NCBI GenBank assembly: GCA_000711775.1
Contig: ARYC01000191.1
Span: 62,001-126,000 of the forward strand
Length of the DNA stretch: 64,000 nucleotides
Reading direction: 5' to 3'
Source: Oxytricha trifallax
Lineage: Eukaryota; Ciliophora; Spirotrichea; Sporadotrichida; Oxytrichidae
The notes under the pieces were generated by a model that saw nothing but the letters and a program-made list of their open reading frames with translations, was not told where the DNA came from and ran no database searches. Positions 25,201-35,879 of this stretch are shown piece after piece (within the stretch, counting starts at the first letter, position 1; each line of letters starts with the position of its first letter). The translations under genes were made by a program, and so were the position numbers.

Positions 25201-25805
25201 AAATAAGGCAAGGCAAAGGAAGAGAAAATAAAAGACTTTTTAGAATGGTCTCGGACGGTGACACTTTAGCTACACTATGAAAGTCAGTTTAAGCTTAATC
25301 ATTTCTTTACTAGAGGAAAGTAGATTTTTCCTTGAAAGATCGTATTTATTATTAAAGTTTCTATTTCTTTAAATTCAAAAATTTTAGACTAAATTACAGA
25401 ATTTAAAATTCATATATACAATCGAGTTCATAACTTCATTTTTAATATTAAAAATGAATATCTTTTAAATTATAATGTTGTTTAAGTGGGGGAAAAGTAA
25501 ATTTGGCTTTTGACCCACTTTTCGTTTGATGATAAATGATAGTACAGCTTTGCATATTTAAACTTTAAATATCTTCAATTGGATGACCCCCATATATCTG
25601 GAATTTTTTTAAATTCCAGATCTGTGAAAAGTAAAAATAAAATCCAGTTTAAATCTGGAACTATTTTTTTAATAAATTTTTTAAACAATAATTTCCAAAA
25701 TTTACACATTGTTAATTTTTTTAAATATATTTAGTTACAATATGTTAAAAAGTCGAAATTGAGATTATATTATATTTAATTCAAATTTTCTAAAATTGTT
25801 TATTA

Positions 25806-26222
25806 TTGTAGGAATACATTTGATATGGGAAATTAATTTAAAATTAATGAATCAATAAATTAAATTATTGAATGTATACTTTCTGGAAACCTAGACAATA
25901 TGGTATTTGTTTGATAGAAAATTTAAAATTAGCTGGACTTTACTATTGGCGGTACCCCTCTATCGCATCCCCAGTGCGAAATAACTCGACTTTAATTTTT
26001 GGTGATTTGTTTAGTTGATTTTGATGCCAAAATTAAAGTTGAGTTATCTCGCTTCAGGAGTTCGATAGAGGGTTACCGCCAATAGTAAAGTCAAGCTAAT
26101 TTGAAATTCTCTATCAAACAAGTACCATATTGTCTAGGTTTCCAGAAAGTTAACTGCAAAGAATTTGATATTTCTATTATTTAAGTTCATATTAATTTCC
26201 CAAATCAAATGTATTCCTACAA
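25806..26222. mobile_element. foldback element family A, copy 2
   Basis: A 417-bp palindrome with the same tips as copy 1 (TTGTAGGAATACATT). TA precedes it (25,804-25,805), but the 3' flank is AA rather than TA, so that side has mutated. It shares the CTTTCTGGAAACCTAG inner block with copy 1, placing both in one subfamily. It has no coding capacity. It lies in ordinary germline DNA within the possible 25.6-27.6 kb element. Confidence 0.82.
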
Positions 26223-26719
26223 AAATAAATTCTAATATAATTTCAAAACATCAGGCTTTAATTGATAGCATAATTCATATTAAATAATTTCAGTTAAATC
26301 AGAGAAGGAAAATTCCTTAAATGTCTTTTTAAATATTTTACTTTGATAATTTATAATAGAACATACAATTTTGATTCACTTTGTTTGAAGTACTTTTTAT
26401 TGCTTTAAATATGAAATTCATTATTAGTGTAGAAGAGTAGAGTAGAGTAGAAAGTGACTTTTAGGTTATGTGAAATTATTAATTAACAACTTTAATAAAT
26501 TAATAAGTTTGAGAAATAGAGTTTTCTTCCGTCGTAATATCAGCCACCATCGAGACGCGAATGCTAAGATTAAAGACAAGGTAAGTCTTTGATTTTCATG
26601 CTCTTATAGTGATTCATGTATTGTAGGTCTTGAGTAAGTCAGGTTTGGCTGATCCTCTAAATATTATTCACATGCACATTGGGATGTTGGAGAAAAAGAC
26701 AGTACAGTGTGACAGTTAA

Positions 26720-27080
26720 GGCTTTTCGATAGGAAACTGGGGGGGGTCTTACCCGGCTGTTACCATCCATCACTAGACCTAGGTGGTTCCCTCCCAGGAC
26801 CAGCCAAGCCAATCTAAACTGAGTCAAATTTATAATTTTATTGAAATAAAAATAATAATTAATCATGAGACCATGTCGGTAGGTGGTTGACAGCCTGTCC
26901 AGCATAAGAACGCCGCCTGGTCCGATCACCAGACCTGCCAACTGTTTTAACCGGCGAATTATCCTCAATTGGTTTTCCTAAAAATAAATGAAATTAAGGA
27001 ATGAATAATATAGTGGTAGTAGTTCACATATGCGACCTGGTCCAATGATCAGGTTCTTCAGTTGAGTCTCCTATATATAA
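26720..27080. other. GC-rich hairpin region, function unknown
   Basis: Two related hairpin-forming blocks lie about 130 bp apart: CCTGGTCCGATCACCAGACC followed by TGCCAACTG (about 26,917-26,946), and CCTGGTCCAATGATCAGG followed by TTCTTCAGTTG (about 27,037-27,066). A third GC-rich block (TAGGTGGTTCCCTCCCAGGA) lies at about 26,780-26,800. A minus-strand open frame of 103 codons exists, but its composition is not convincing. This could be a structured RNA, a short interspersed element or remnant coding sequence. Confidence 0.35.
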
Positions 27081-27599
27081 CCCAATTAAGCAAAATAACT
27101 AACTAATCTTACCTACTAAGAATAATGGGAACCATGCGATGTTGATATTTGCAAGGGAAGATGGTTTAGTTTAAGTATGTTTTTTAATTAATAAATCATT
27201 TAAATAAACCTTCATTTCAATTATTCAATACAATTAATCTTCATTTTATACTTGCTAACTAAAAATAATAATTATTGTAGATTTTTCTGATGAATAAAAT
27301 TGAATTATGAAGTGGAGATGAAATAGTTTTAGAGGAATACATAACAAAAAATTAAGTTGATGATGGAAAATTATATGTGTTATCAGTATATTATAATATA
27401 ATTTATTACTTATAAATTCGAATTTCCTCTATAATATTTTATATAAATAAATAAATAAAATTAAAAAAAAATATTATTATTGATATGATAGAATTCCAGT
27501 TATATATATCTGGAATTCCAAATCTATGAAGGAATTCTAGAATGAATCTGGAATTAAAAAATTCCTGATATATGGGGCATCCCTTCTATTAATTTATTT

Positions 27600-29629
27600 T
27601 AGATTGAATGATTGAGATTATTATGTAAATTTACTAACTCTTTTACCGTTTCTTATGAAAATATTGTGAATTTTCAATTTAATTATATATTATGGCTAAA
27701 CTATATAAAAATTGATCAATTCCGGATTCATAAACAGTAAATAAAACAGAAAAATCTGTGAATTAATTTTTATTTTAAAATTTCTTTTTAGTCTTGATGT
27801 ACAAAGATGTAGTGATAATAAATAACTAAAGTAGATTTTTAAAACATTAAATGGAAGAATATAAATTTTGATAGAAATAAAACACAAATATGATTAAAAA
27901 ACACACATGTGAAATATGTTAATACCTTCAATCCAATAATGAAAACTTTAAATATTTATACAATAGTAAGATGAATGATTATTTTATTTACTTACTATTA
28001 TGTGTGTTTAAATATTAAATATGTATTTCTAAAAATCACTTATTTCAAATAATTTTGATAGTTATATATAAAGTAATAGAAGGAGGCGGTGGATATTCAA
28101 TTTGGTTGTGAAGACTTAAGTATCATTTGAGAGGTTATCTTGCTCGCTTACAATTTTTTAGTCTAAAATATACATCTTTCTTTGGAACTGCTGTTCCCTT
28201 CTAGTGCTATATGTTCAATCTACTACAATTATTTTAGTTTGATAAAGTTACTAATCTTCATCGAGTTCCTATTCAAATGGGAGTGGTACAGTATAGGGAT
28301 TGTGCCTTGATTGATCTTGAGCTTTTTTTTGGCTTCAAATTTCAATCTTTTGACAATGATCAATCCTAGTATTCATAATTAATTAAGTTGTCTAATAGTT
28401 CAGTAAGGTACTCAGTATTTTTGATTATCTAGATGAAGCTCAATTTGTCTTTAGATTTCAATCCACTCATTTTGAGCTTTCTATTAAAGTAATAATTTCA
28501 TAGTTTTTATACTTTCGATAGTAATAAAGAATCAATTTTAGATTTTCTAAATTTCTTCTTTTATCTAATATTAAGGATTTTTAAAGTTTCGATCTCAGTC
28601 TCAATTAATATCGAAATTAGGATTATATTAGAATTAATATCAATTCATCCTAATTGCTTAACTTAATTTTTATCTTAATATAACTTTGGTTTTTGTTATG
28701 GTTAATTTTATTATATAAAAACATTAATAGTTGCAAGATAATTTTTTTATCATTTTGGCTAGTATTAACAATTTAATTCAATATTTAATTTATTTGATGA
28801 AATTAAGACTAATATTGCTTCTATAATATCATTGAATTTAATAATTTTAAACGCTTTCTATTCCAATAATCAATGTTTATTCATCTTATGTTGAATATAA
28901 ATCTGGATCAATCCACTATTTTTAGAAATTATGACTAGTAACTTATGAATTCTATCTTATCTACAAGTTATTTTATTTATATATTTATATGAATCACTGA
29001 TATAAGTAGTGTTTAAATTTGTGTATTTTATATAATATGCCTGCTTTCTATAGTATTTTAATAAGGTTAACATATCTCTATGGGTAATCTAAGATAAAGA
29101 AAGTATATTTATAATTCTACTAGCATATCCTAGTCAAAAAGACTTTTATAATTTATGTTATTTGTATTCTAATATGTGAAGCTTAACTCTCCATAGTTTT
29201 GCTATATCACATTTCTCACATTTTCTTATTGAAATGTCACTACGGTATTAATTCAAAAACTTTACTGTTTGCTGAATATTTCAAATTCGTCACATTTTTT
29301 TGAATATAAGCAACTTTAAGACCTCTTTCACTGGCAAGATAAATTAAAATATGCTATAAAATACAATAAATTATTATTTAAATTATTTTTATTTAAAGGG
29401 AGAAATAAAAATGTAAGAATAATTGCACCCGTGTTATATTAATACTTTAAGTTAAGACCTCTTGCTTATTATTTAATATGTAGAAATGCCAAGTTGAGAG
29501 TTTAAAGCTATAGACCACTAATTAAACTAATTATTTAACGATTTTGATAAAATAACTACAACTCAAAGTCAATTAATTATAATTATGTTTACTTTTATAA
29601 CAAATGAAAAATTAGTTCACAAGGTTTGA
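27600..29629. other. AT-rich spacer with one weak coding trace
   Basis: Mostly featureless. On the minus strand, ATG 28,470 opens a 36-codon protein-like frame (MSGLKSKDKLSF, then NTEYLTELLDNL) ending at TGA 28,360. The same frame continues with further TGAs. It is too short and broken to name. Confidence 0.3.
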
Positions 29630-29866
29630 GAAGTGCACAAGCCTATAAAAAGATAGAACACTTCTAAAGAGGAAAGCAGAAAATGGTTAATAGATCAGGG
29701 TTTATCAACTAAGTCTGGTAAATCACAGTTTCTAAAATTAGAAGAAAGCCATTATACAAATAAGGAAATCACGGGGATAACTAGAAGATTCAAAAGTTTA
29801 GATAGATAATAAAATACGATGCTTGAAATTAAGGATATTAAAAATAAAATAGAGGAACATGGATGA
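29630..29866 (+). CDS. protein-like open frame, no start codon
   Basis: Open for 78 codons from just after a TGA to TGA 29,864, with strongly protein-like composition (KEESRKWLIDQGLSTKSG, then YTNKEITGITRRFKSLD and KDIKNKIEEHG). No ATG precedes it, which fits an internal or last MDS. No domain was recognised. No partner segments were found nearby. Confidence 0.35.
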
Positions 29867-30344
29867 GCCATATCGATACAAACATTGATATTATGTAAAA
29901 TTAGTGACTTGAGATTGTTTATAGTTTTAATTACATAAAAACAATTAAATAAAATTGCCCTTAGAAGGGGTAATGTTTATTCATATATATATCCAATAAC
30001 TGCTGATTATTACTAGTACTCTATGTAGAAAGGAAGAAGTGGAATGGCTGCAGATATCACTAAAAGATCTGATTTTAGATTAAATATTAAGAACAACTTT
30101 TAAAGACAGTAAAGTATAATATGATAGAGATTAATAATAATTGTGTAATATTGTAAAAGTTAGAGGGGATTTATGAAACGAATAAATTTATTATTTCTAA
30201 ATTAATATCTGAATATATATGCACAAGATTTAGTCCAAATACAATACAAAAACAGATATCTTTATAGTATTCATATCTTATCAATTTAACCTAAACTTAT
30301 ATTCGACTGACTATAATGACATTTTAAGTTAAACGTCAAGTAAT

Positions 30345-30385
30345 CTGATATACATTGAAATGTACCTGATATACATTGAAATGCG
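30345..30385 (+). repeat. short tandem duplication
   Basis: Two adjacent copies of CTGATATACATTGAAATG with a 21-bp period. No function is apparent. Confidence 0.6.
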
Positions 30386-30916
30386 CTGGTTATCCAACTT
30401 GTTAATGTATTACCAAATCTGTTTATAACAGTTTTACTAAGTCATCTTAATAAGGAATCTCATTATAGCGACTACAATCTGGCTCTATTCTCATTTGCTG
30501 ATTGCTTTACATTTAATAAAGAAAGCTAGTGAAAATATTCTACAATATCATTTTGTGGCTATAATTGAATTTATTCCAATGCAGATATAGCATTTATATG
30601 TTATTAATAGCTATTGCCAACACTCAATAAAGAGAATTTGATTAATAACACTGATGGTTATTCTATGAGTTGTAGTTAAATCTTCATCAAAACAAATAGG
30701 ACACTGCATTTAATAATCATAATATTAAATTATGGAAACAGCTATAATTAGGCATATCCTTAAATTAAAATGTATGAAATTACCTTTTTTTAGTCATAAG
30801 AAAGTATTTTAATAAAATTATAATTGTTACAATTCAGATAAAATTGTCATTTTAGTCTAAGATTTATCCCAAAAATATTTGAAAAGTAAGTTTTAGCATG
30901 AAATATCAATATATTA

Positions 30917-31350
30917 TTGCTAAAATATATTAGAATTGGGAAATTTACATAAATAAATCAAGAGTTTAAATTATTATAAATCTAACTGCCATTAGCTAGG
31001 CATGCCTTATAGATCAAATTTGGCTTAGGGTACTTACAAATATGTTTCAAAATTTTTACAGTTTATCTCTAATGTTTCTGTAAAATTTCGAATAAAAAAA
31101 TTGAGTTGACCGTAGTTGTCCGTTCTAATCTTCACATATTGGGGGAAATACACGGAGTTGTCCAGTCGTCTAGTTGTCCGTGATATTTGGTCAATTTCTG
31201 GATTTATCTATAATATATTTAATTAATTTTATTATCTAATTATAAAAAATTTTAAAAAAAATAATTAATTAACATAGTTGACCAGTTGTCAGGTTGTCTA
31301 TAGTTTTTTTTTGAACAACTAGATTTAATGCACGATATATTATTAATTAA
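30917..31350 (+). repeat. Rep-element left terminal inverted repeat
   Basis: Contains distinctive blocks CTGCCATTAGCTAGGCATG, TTGACCGTAGTTGTCCGTTC and GTTGTCCGTGATATTTGG, all found inverted at 37,867-38,310. It includes repeated GTTGTC/TTGACC motifs in both arms that could be protein-binding sites. Confidence 0.85.
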
Positions 31351-31531
31351 ATGGCAGAGGTATATAAATATAAATCGTGTATTTAAAAATGGAATTAGTA
31401 AAAATCATATATTCAATTCTGCTATCACTGGTGTTCTTAGCCTGATTTTAAATTTTCTAAGATTATGGAGCTTACTTCCCTGCTCACATCTCTGCTCTGC
31501 GAATGCTCAAAATATGTGCTTTCCTCATCAA

Positions 31532-32673
31532 TCATTGTGATAAAGTATTTAGGAGGTCCACTGTATCGAAAGGTAATTGATTGTCTGATCTTTTTAACAC
31601 ACCGCTTAGATCAACTAAACAGCACCTAGCTTCGAAAGTCTCGCGGTCGATCTCTTCTAGTTTATTGAAAAGCAAGAAATTCATTGTTATTATTACTACA
31701 CTGTCTGCGTATTCAAGAGAGACATCTCCGTATTTGACTTCTGTTGAGTAGCCACTTTCCTCTAACAATCTTTTCATCTTAGCTACCTTATCTTTGGCGA
31801 AGAAATGATTATCATTCATCTCGTTCATTAATATTATCTGAAGTTGGAATTTTACTGAAATAATTGGAGTTTAAAATGAGACTGGCCTTCCTAAAACACA
31901 TCGCACACGAATATTTACTAGAGCATCTTTACTATGCTTGTCTTTCCTGTATCTGTCTTTCCATACAACCATACTCAGCATTTCTATTAGTTCTATCTCT
32001 TCACAATGACTTGAAACAGCGCATCTACAGCCTTACCATATCCCCATTCCTAAAATAAGTCAATTGTTATTGTATCTCTCATATCCTTCTAGTCAATGCT
32101 TTTAATAGCATAAGTTTAAAGAGATTCCAGTATTGGTATATATTCTCTCTCTAGCAAATCTGATACCATATGCATCTTCATTATTCCTCTTAAACGGTCT
32201 TCAATCTCTTAATTTAGTACTAAATCACATGGACTTCGCCAAAGTTTATTAATTTAGTTATTTAAGTGATGAATCTCACCATTTTGCAATAACTCTGTGA
32301 ACTCTACCAACATTTGCTACTTAGTTATTGATGGAGATAAGTTAGATGAGCATCTTGAACTTTAAGCATGAAAAATACTTTGATTCTTGGTAAAATTATC
32401 TTAGTCTCCTGCTATGAGTATGATTTTAGGGTTAGATTTGAGTAGTTGCTAAATATTCTTACAATAAGACTTTATGATCATAACATTTAAGTGATCGAGG
32501 ATCTTAGCTCTAGCACACTTAGGTTGCTTAGAGTAAGTTTTATGGAGACCCTTAGAGGTTTTAAGGCAAGTAATTTCAATATAATTCTTTTTATCAAAAC
32601 ATCTTAGTTTATGTTGACAACCTCGATATTTTTGTTTCTGTCCTGGATGCTTTATATAACAGTGATTGAACTC
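31532..32673 (-). pseudogene. Rep-like superfamily 3 helicase, broken
   Basis: One frame is open from 32,673 (after TGA 32,674). It starts with a Cys/His-rich stretch (YRGCQHKLRCFDKKNY, then EITCLKTSKGLHKTYSK) resembling a FLYWCH/GCM-type zinc-binding region. A degenerate first loop (IAGDQDNFTKN) follows, and TGA interrupts at 31,975. The same frame resumes with a perfect P-loop, YGKTDTGKTSIVKML. A one-base shift near 31,870 leads to a Walker-B-like QIILMNEMND and SF3 motif C, DSVVIITMN, followed by an Arg-containing FEARCCLVDL. It ends at TGA 31,532. The order A-B-C is that of replication-initiator (Rep) helicases. No ATG is seen at the 5' end and no HUH nuclease motif was found. Two lesions suggest an inactive copy. 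Confidence 0.65.
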
Positions 32674-32821
32674 TCAGAGGTGTATGGGTAGAAGCACGAG
32701 TAGAAAAAGTGGAATATATAATTCATTTGTAAATTAGAGAAATGTAACTAAGTACAGAGAAATAAAATACGTTCTCAAGATATCACTTCTCCATTTATTC
32801 CAATATTTAATTAAGCGCATT

Positions 32822-32901
32822 CAAAACCCCAAAACCCCTAAGTGAAATTTATAGTGCTTTGATTTGTAGGGTATAATTGGAGTCTTATTGGGGTTAGTAA
32901 A
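32822..32901 (+). repeat. TBE-2 left terminal inverted repeat
   Basis: Two C4A4 units followed by about 60 bp matching the inverted right end at 37,787-37,866, with scattered differences. TBE-3 has the same subfamily sequence. Confidence 0.85.
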
Positions 32902-32952
32902 GAAATTAGGCCAATTTGCAAAATGAGAAATAGAAATTAGCAAAATATAGGG

Positions 32953-34523
32953 TATATATATGATGAGTAATATTTAGATTTACTGCTTAAGCTAAGGTAT
33001 GGTGCAAGTATTAATGTAGGCTAAGTAAAACCAGTGCTGAATTATATAGCAATAGCTAGACTCCTACGCAAGAGTGCCTCAACTGTTAAGTATCATTGCT
33101 TATAAGCTGTTTAGCATTATAACTCAGGCTCTTGAAAACATCTTGCAAGAAAATAAAAGTTTTCACAGGTCCATATTGACTATCTCTGTAACTCTAAGAC
33201 ATTGAGTAAATTTTGAATGAATTACCATAAATGAAATAATAATTGATAATTCATGCACGCTATTTTAATCTTAATACTTTTTAAATATATTAAAATGGCA
33301 CTTATCTCAAAATCAATGAAATTTCGAGATGCGTGTCAAATGAATCAAATTAATGAATCAACTTCAAATTAAGTCTATAAAAATGAAATTTAATTTAGAA
33401 ATATTTTAAGTTCATTTTTAAAACTCAATTAACTTAATAAATAAAACAAAATAATTTATAATTTAAACCTTAACATTTAAAAATAATTTACATTATTTAT
33501 GCGAGAAGTACTTTCAATGTTTTATGACCTAATTTTAATTAAATGTACTTAAAATATTTATAAATTATTAAATTTTTATAGACTTAATTTGAATTTGATT
33601 AATTAATTTTATTTATTTGGCCCGTATCTCGAATTTTCATTGATTATGAGTTACGTGCCATTTTAATATATTTAAAAAGTATTAAGATTAAAATAGCGTG
33701 TATGAGTTATTAATTATTATTTCATTTCTGGTGATTCATTCATTATTTACTCATTAAAGTATTGGGCTCACTTTCCTCTTGACTAACCAGTTGTCATGTT
33801 TCATCGCAAGTTTCTGGCGTGCGTATCTCTCCTTAGACTATAGCCAATATTTATAGAAGAAATGGCATTACTTACAAGACTGTCAACAGAGTGAAGAGAG
33901 TAATTGATTTTACAGACGTTTAATAGTTATAATTTAAACTTTATATATGATTAAATGCAGAGAGCTATTACTAATAATATCATGTTCATACACTCTGATG
34001 AAGCTGTATTTACATTTTACACTTTGATTTATAAGTCCTGGTATAAAAAGTATGATAATATAGAAGTATATAACTAAAAAGTAAAAGTTGCCACTCACGC
34101 AATTCTAGCTGGTATTAGCGAAGATTCAGGTCTAGAAGCTTATGTCATTCATCCTTGCTCTATTAAGCGAGAGCTGTATGTCTACTTTTTGCATAAACTC
34201 GCAAATAAGAAATCATCTCGATTGTTGATAACTAATCAGTTCATAAGACTAAGGAGTCTAAGAAAGCTTTTGAAGAGTTAAACATAACTCCTGTATATAA
34301 CGTTTCTTATAGCCCATGATTTAATGGAATTGAATTTTACTGGAGTTAAATCAAGACTTACTACAATAAGCCACTGCTGTATCATCTAACGCATGATTTA
34401 CGAATCGAAACAGTAGACTTAATACAAAGTAGTTGCAAGAGAGTGAATAAAGATAAGACTATGATATGTGCAAGGAATGGAAGAATGAATGTTTATAATT
34501 AAGTTTTAGATTTAATTGAATGA
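32953..34523 (+). pseudogene. TBE transposase, interrupted by foldback C
   Basis: Homologous to the TBE-1 transposase from about 32,953 (YDEQYLDLLLKLRYG) to TGA 34,521. A 549-bp foldback with a 3-bp duplication interrupts it at 33,204-33,752. After the insertion come GITYKTVNRVKRVIDF, then HSDEAVF (first Asp). A one-base shift near 34,205 precedes IVDN (second Asp). TGA occurs in SP*FNGIEFYW immediately before the catalytic-Glu block, where TBE-1 has Gln. The gene is clearly dead in its present state even if the insertion were removed, barring sequence errors. Confidence 0.85.
33204..33752. mobile_element. foldback element family C, in the TBE-2 transposase gene
   Basis: A 549-bp inverted-repeat element with arms of about 250 bp. 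Tips read GAGTAAATTTTGAATGAATT and the near-identical complement. ATT is duplicated on each side (33,201-33,203 and 33,753-33,755). Comparison with TBE-1 shows the flanking sequence is contiguous once the element and one ATT are removed. No coding capacity. The 3-bp ANT-type duplication equals that made by TBE insertion, so mobilisation by a TBE-like transposase is an attractive inference. Confidence 0.85.
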
Positions 34524-34736
34524 ATAAGTTCACATATTAAACTAACCCATAAAGGGGTTTGGCTTCTCTTTCTTTTCCTCTTCTTATGGCTTGCTTGGGC
34601 CCTAGGTTTCTTCTCTTACTGCCATCTCCTGCATCTATGTTCATATCTTCTGGCTTTTAAACATCTTTATTAAGTCTCTTGCTGACTAAATGAACTGTCT
34701 GCTGTTTTCTATCTCTATGAACCTTACCATGCTCTT

Positions 34737-35300
34737 TCATAAGATATATACCAGTGCCAGATTTTCCTACAAAGTTATATGTCAAAGCTTACTTGAAAGA
34801 TAAGGATGCTTCTTAAGTTCCTCTAGCCAAGCTGAGCTTATTAGAATGCCTTGCTTTTTCTAATCTTCAGGAGAGATAGAATATCGTTTCTTATGTGCTT
34901 CTTCAATTATTTCTCTGAGATAATCCTCTTTTATAGTACCAAGAACACCAATGAAGAAGTTCCTCTCTGGTAGTTTATTAGAGAGTTGTTTCTTGGTTGG
35001 TAGGTAAACTACTACTTCCCTATCTTATATAGCAGCCTCTTAAAGATTAGTGACTGAAATCTCAGGGTAGTTGGGAGTTTCTATTAGTTTAATCTCTTTA
35101 CTTTTAAAAGCTTTCTTCTCCTCACAAAGTATTGATTTCAAGAATGAAATTTTTGTACCTTCCATCGTTGGAAGGAAAAAACCAACTGCTTAATATGTTA
35201 ATAGTTAACAAGTTATTTTACCATGTAAAGTTAAGTATCGATAGAGATCTTCCTTACTTCTGAATCTTGAGATCATTTCTTGAGCCTCAACTCTTTTCAT
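34737..35300 (-). pseudogene. TBE 22-kDa protein, nonsense copy
   Basis: A single frame from ATG 35,300 (MKRVEAQEMISRFRSKEDLY) to TGA 34,737 matches the TBE-3 protein along its length, including LPTMEGTKISF, PNYPEISVTNL and the LSNKLPERNFF block. TGA at 34,782 interrupts it at codon 173, about 15 residues before the homologous end, so a nearly full-length product might still be made. The first Met codons present in TBE-3 are replaced, and translation would start 7 codons later. Confidence 0.8.
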
Positions 35301-35499
35301 TGAGTGATTCCTTCTTTGTTCCTCTTTTTATTGATGAATTTCAAATTATAATTTATAGACTTCTGGATCCTATTGTTTAAAATCTTAATATTAAATATGG
35401 GCATCTTATAGGAGGTCAACCCTGCAAAGATTCGTGGAGAAAGTTTGCAGAAGCTGTAACAAACTGCAGAGATGGAGCTCCATATTTATCAATTTAGTT

Positions 35500-35710
35500 C
35501 CATTAAATTAGTTCTAAATTTGTTTAAATTTAATAAGAACCAGTACTTAATCCGTTTAATTTTAATTGGTACCAATTTAATAGTACCAAAACTTAATTAG
35601 TACCTAGTTTTAAACTAATGAGGTTTTAATGGAAAAGTTCCAAAATGGTTCAAAACCTAATTGGTACCAGTACCAACCTAAATTTTTTCTAAGTTGGTAC
35701 CAAAATTAAA
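35500..35710. repeat. palindrome cluster between the 22- and 57-kDa genes (TBE-2)
   Basis: Repeats of the 10-bp palindrome TTGGTACCAA and its variants (GGTACC, TAGTACC, CAAAACTTAATTAGTACC) in the divergent intergenic region. It takes the place of the AGGAG/CTCCT set of TBE-1 and the AGTACGTACT set of TBE-3. Confidence 0.55.
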
Positions 35711-35879
35711 AATATTAAGCATGAAATTAGAAAAATTATAGTTATAAACTAAGCATAAATATGATCTCTATCACCTGAGAATCAACCATTATTGATGCTA
35801 AGGAAGCTAAAATACAGAGTTACTATAACTAGATTGATTATTAGAGCTTAATAATAGAAATTTAAATTTGAATTTAAAC

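Larger units (their letters stand above)
25581..27583. mobile_element. possible inverted-repeat element (~2 kb)
   Basis: The left edge begins GGATGACCCCCATATATCTGG followed by AATTTTTTT and AATTCCAGATC. The right edge, read on the minus strand, begins GGGATGCCCCATATATCAGG followed by AATTTTTTAATTCCAGATTC. The paired, partly self-complementary ends of about 45 bp enclose foldback A copy 2 and a GC-rich hairpin region. No target duplication or transposase is visible, so this may be a degraded non-autonomous element or an eliminated sequence. Confidence 0.4.

Noticed and set aside
26657-26968. 103-codon minus-strand frame over the GC-rich hairpins
   Set aside because: The frame crosses AT-rich sequence in its middle and follows hairpin arms; the hairpins explain its composition better than coding does.
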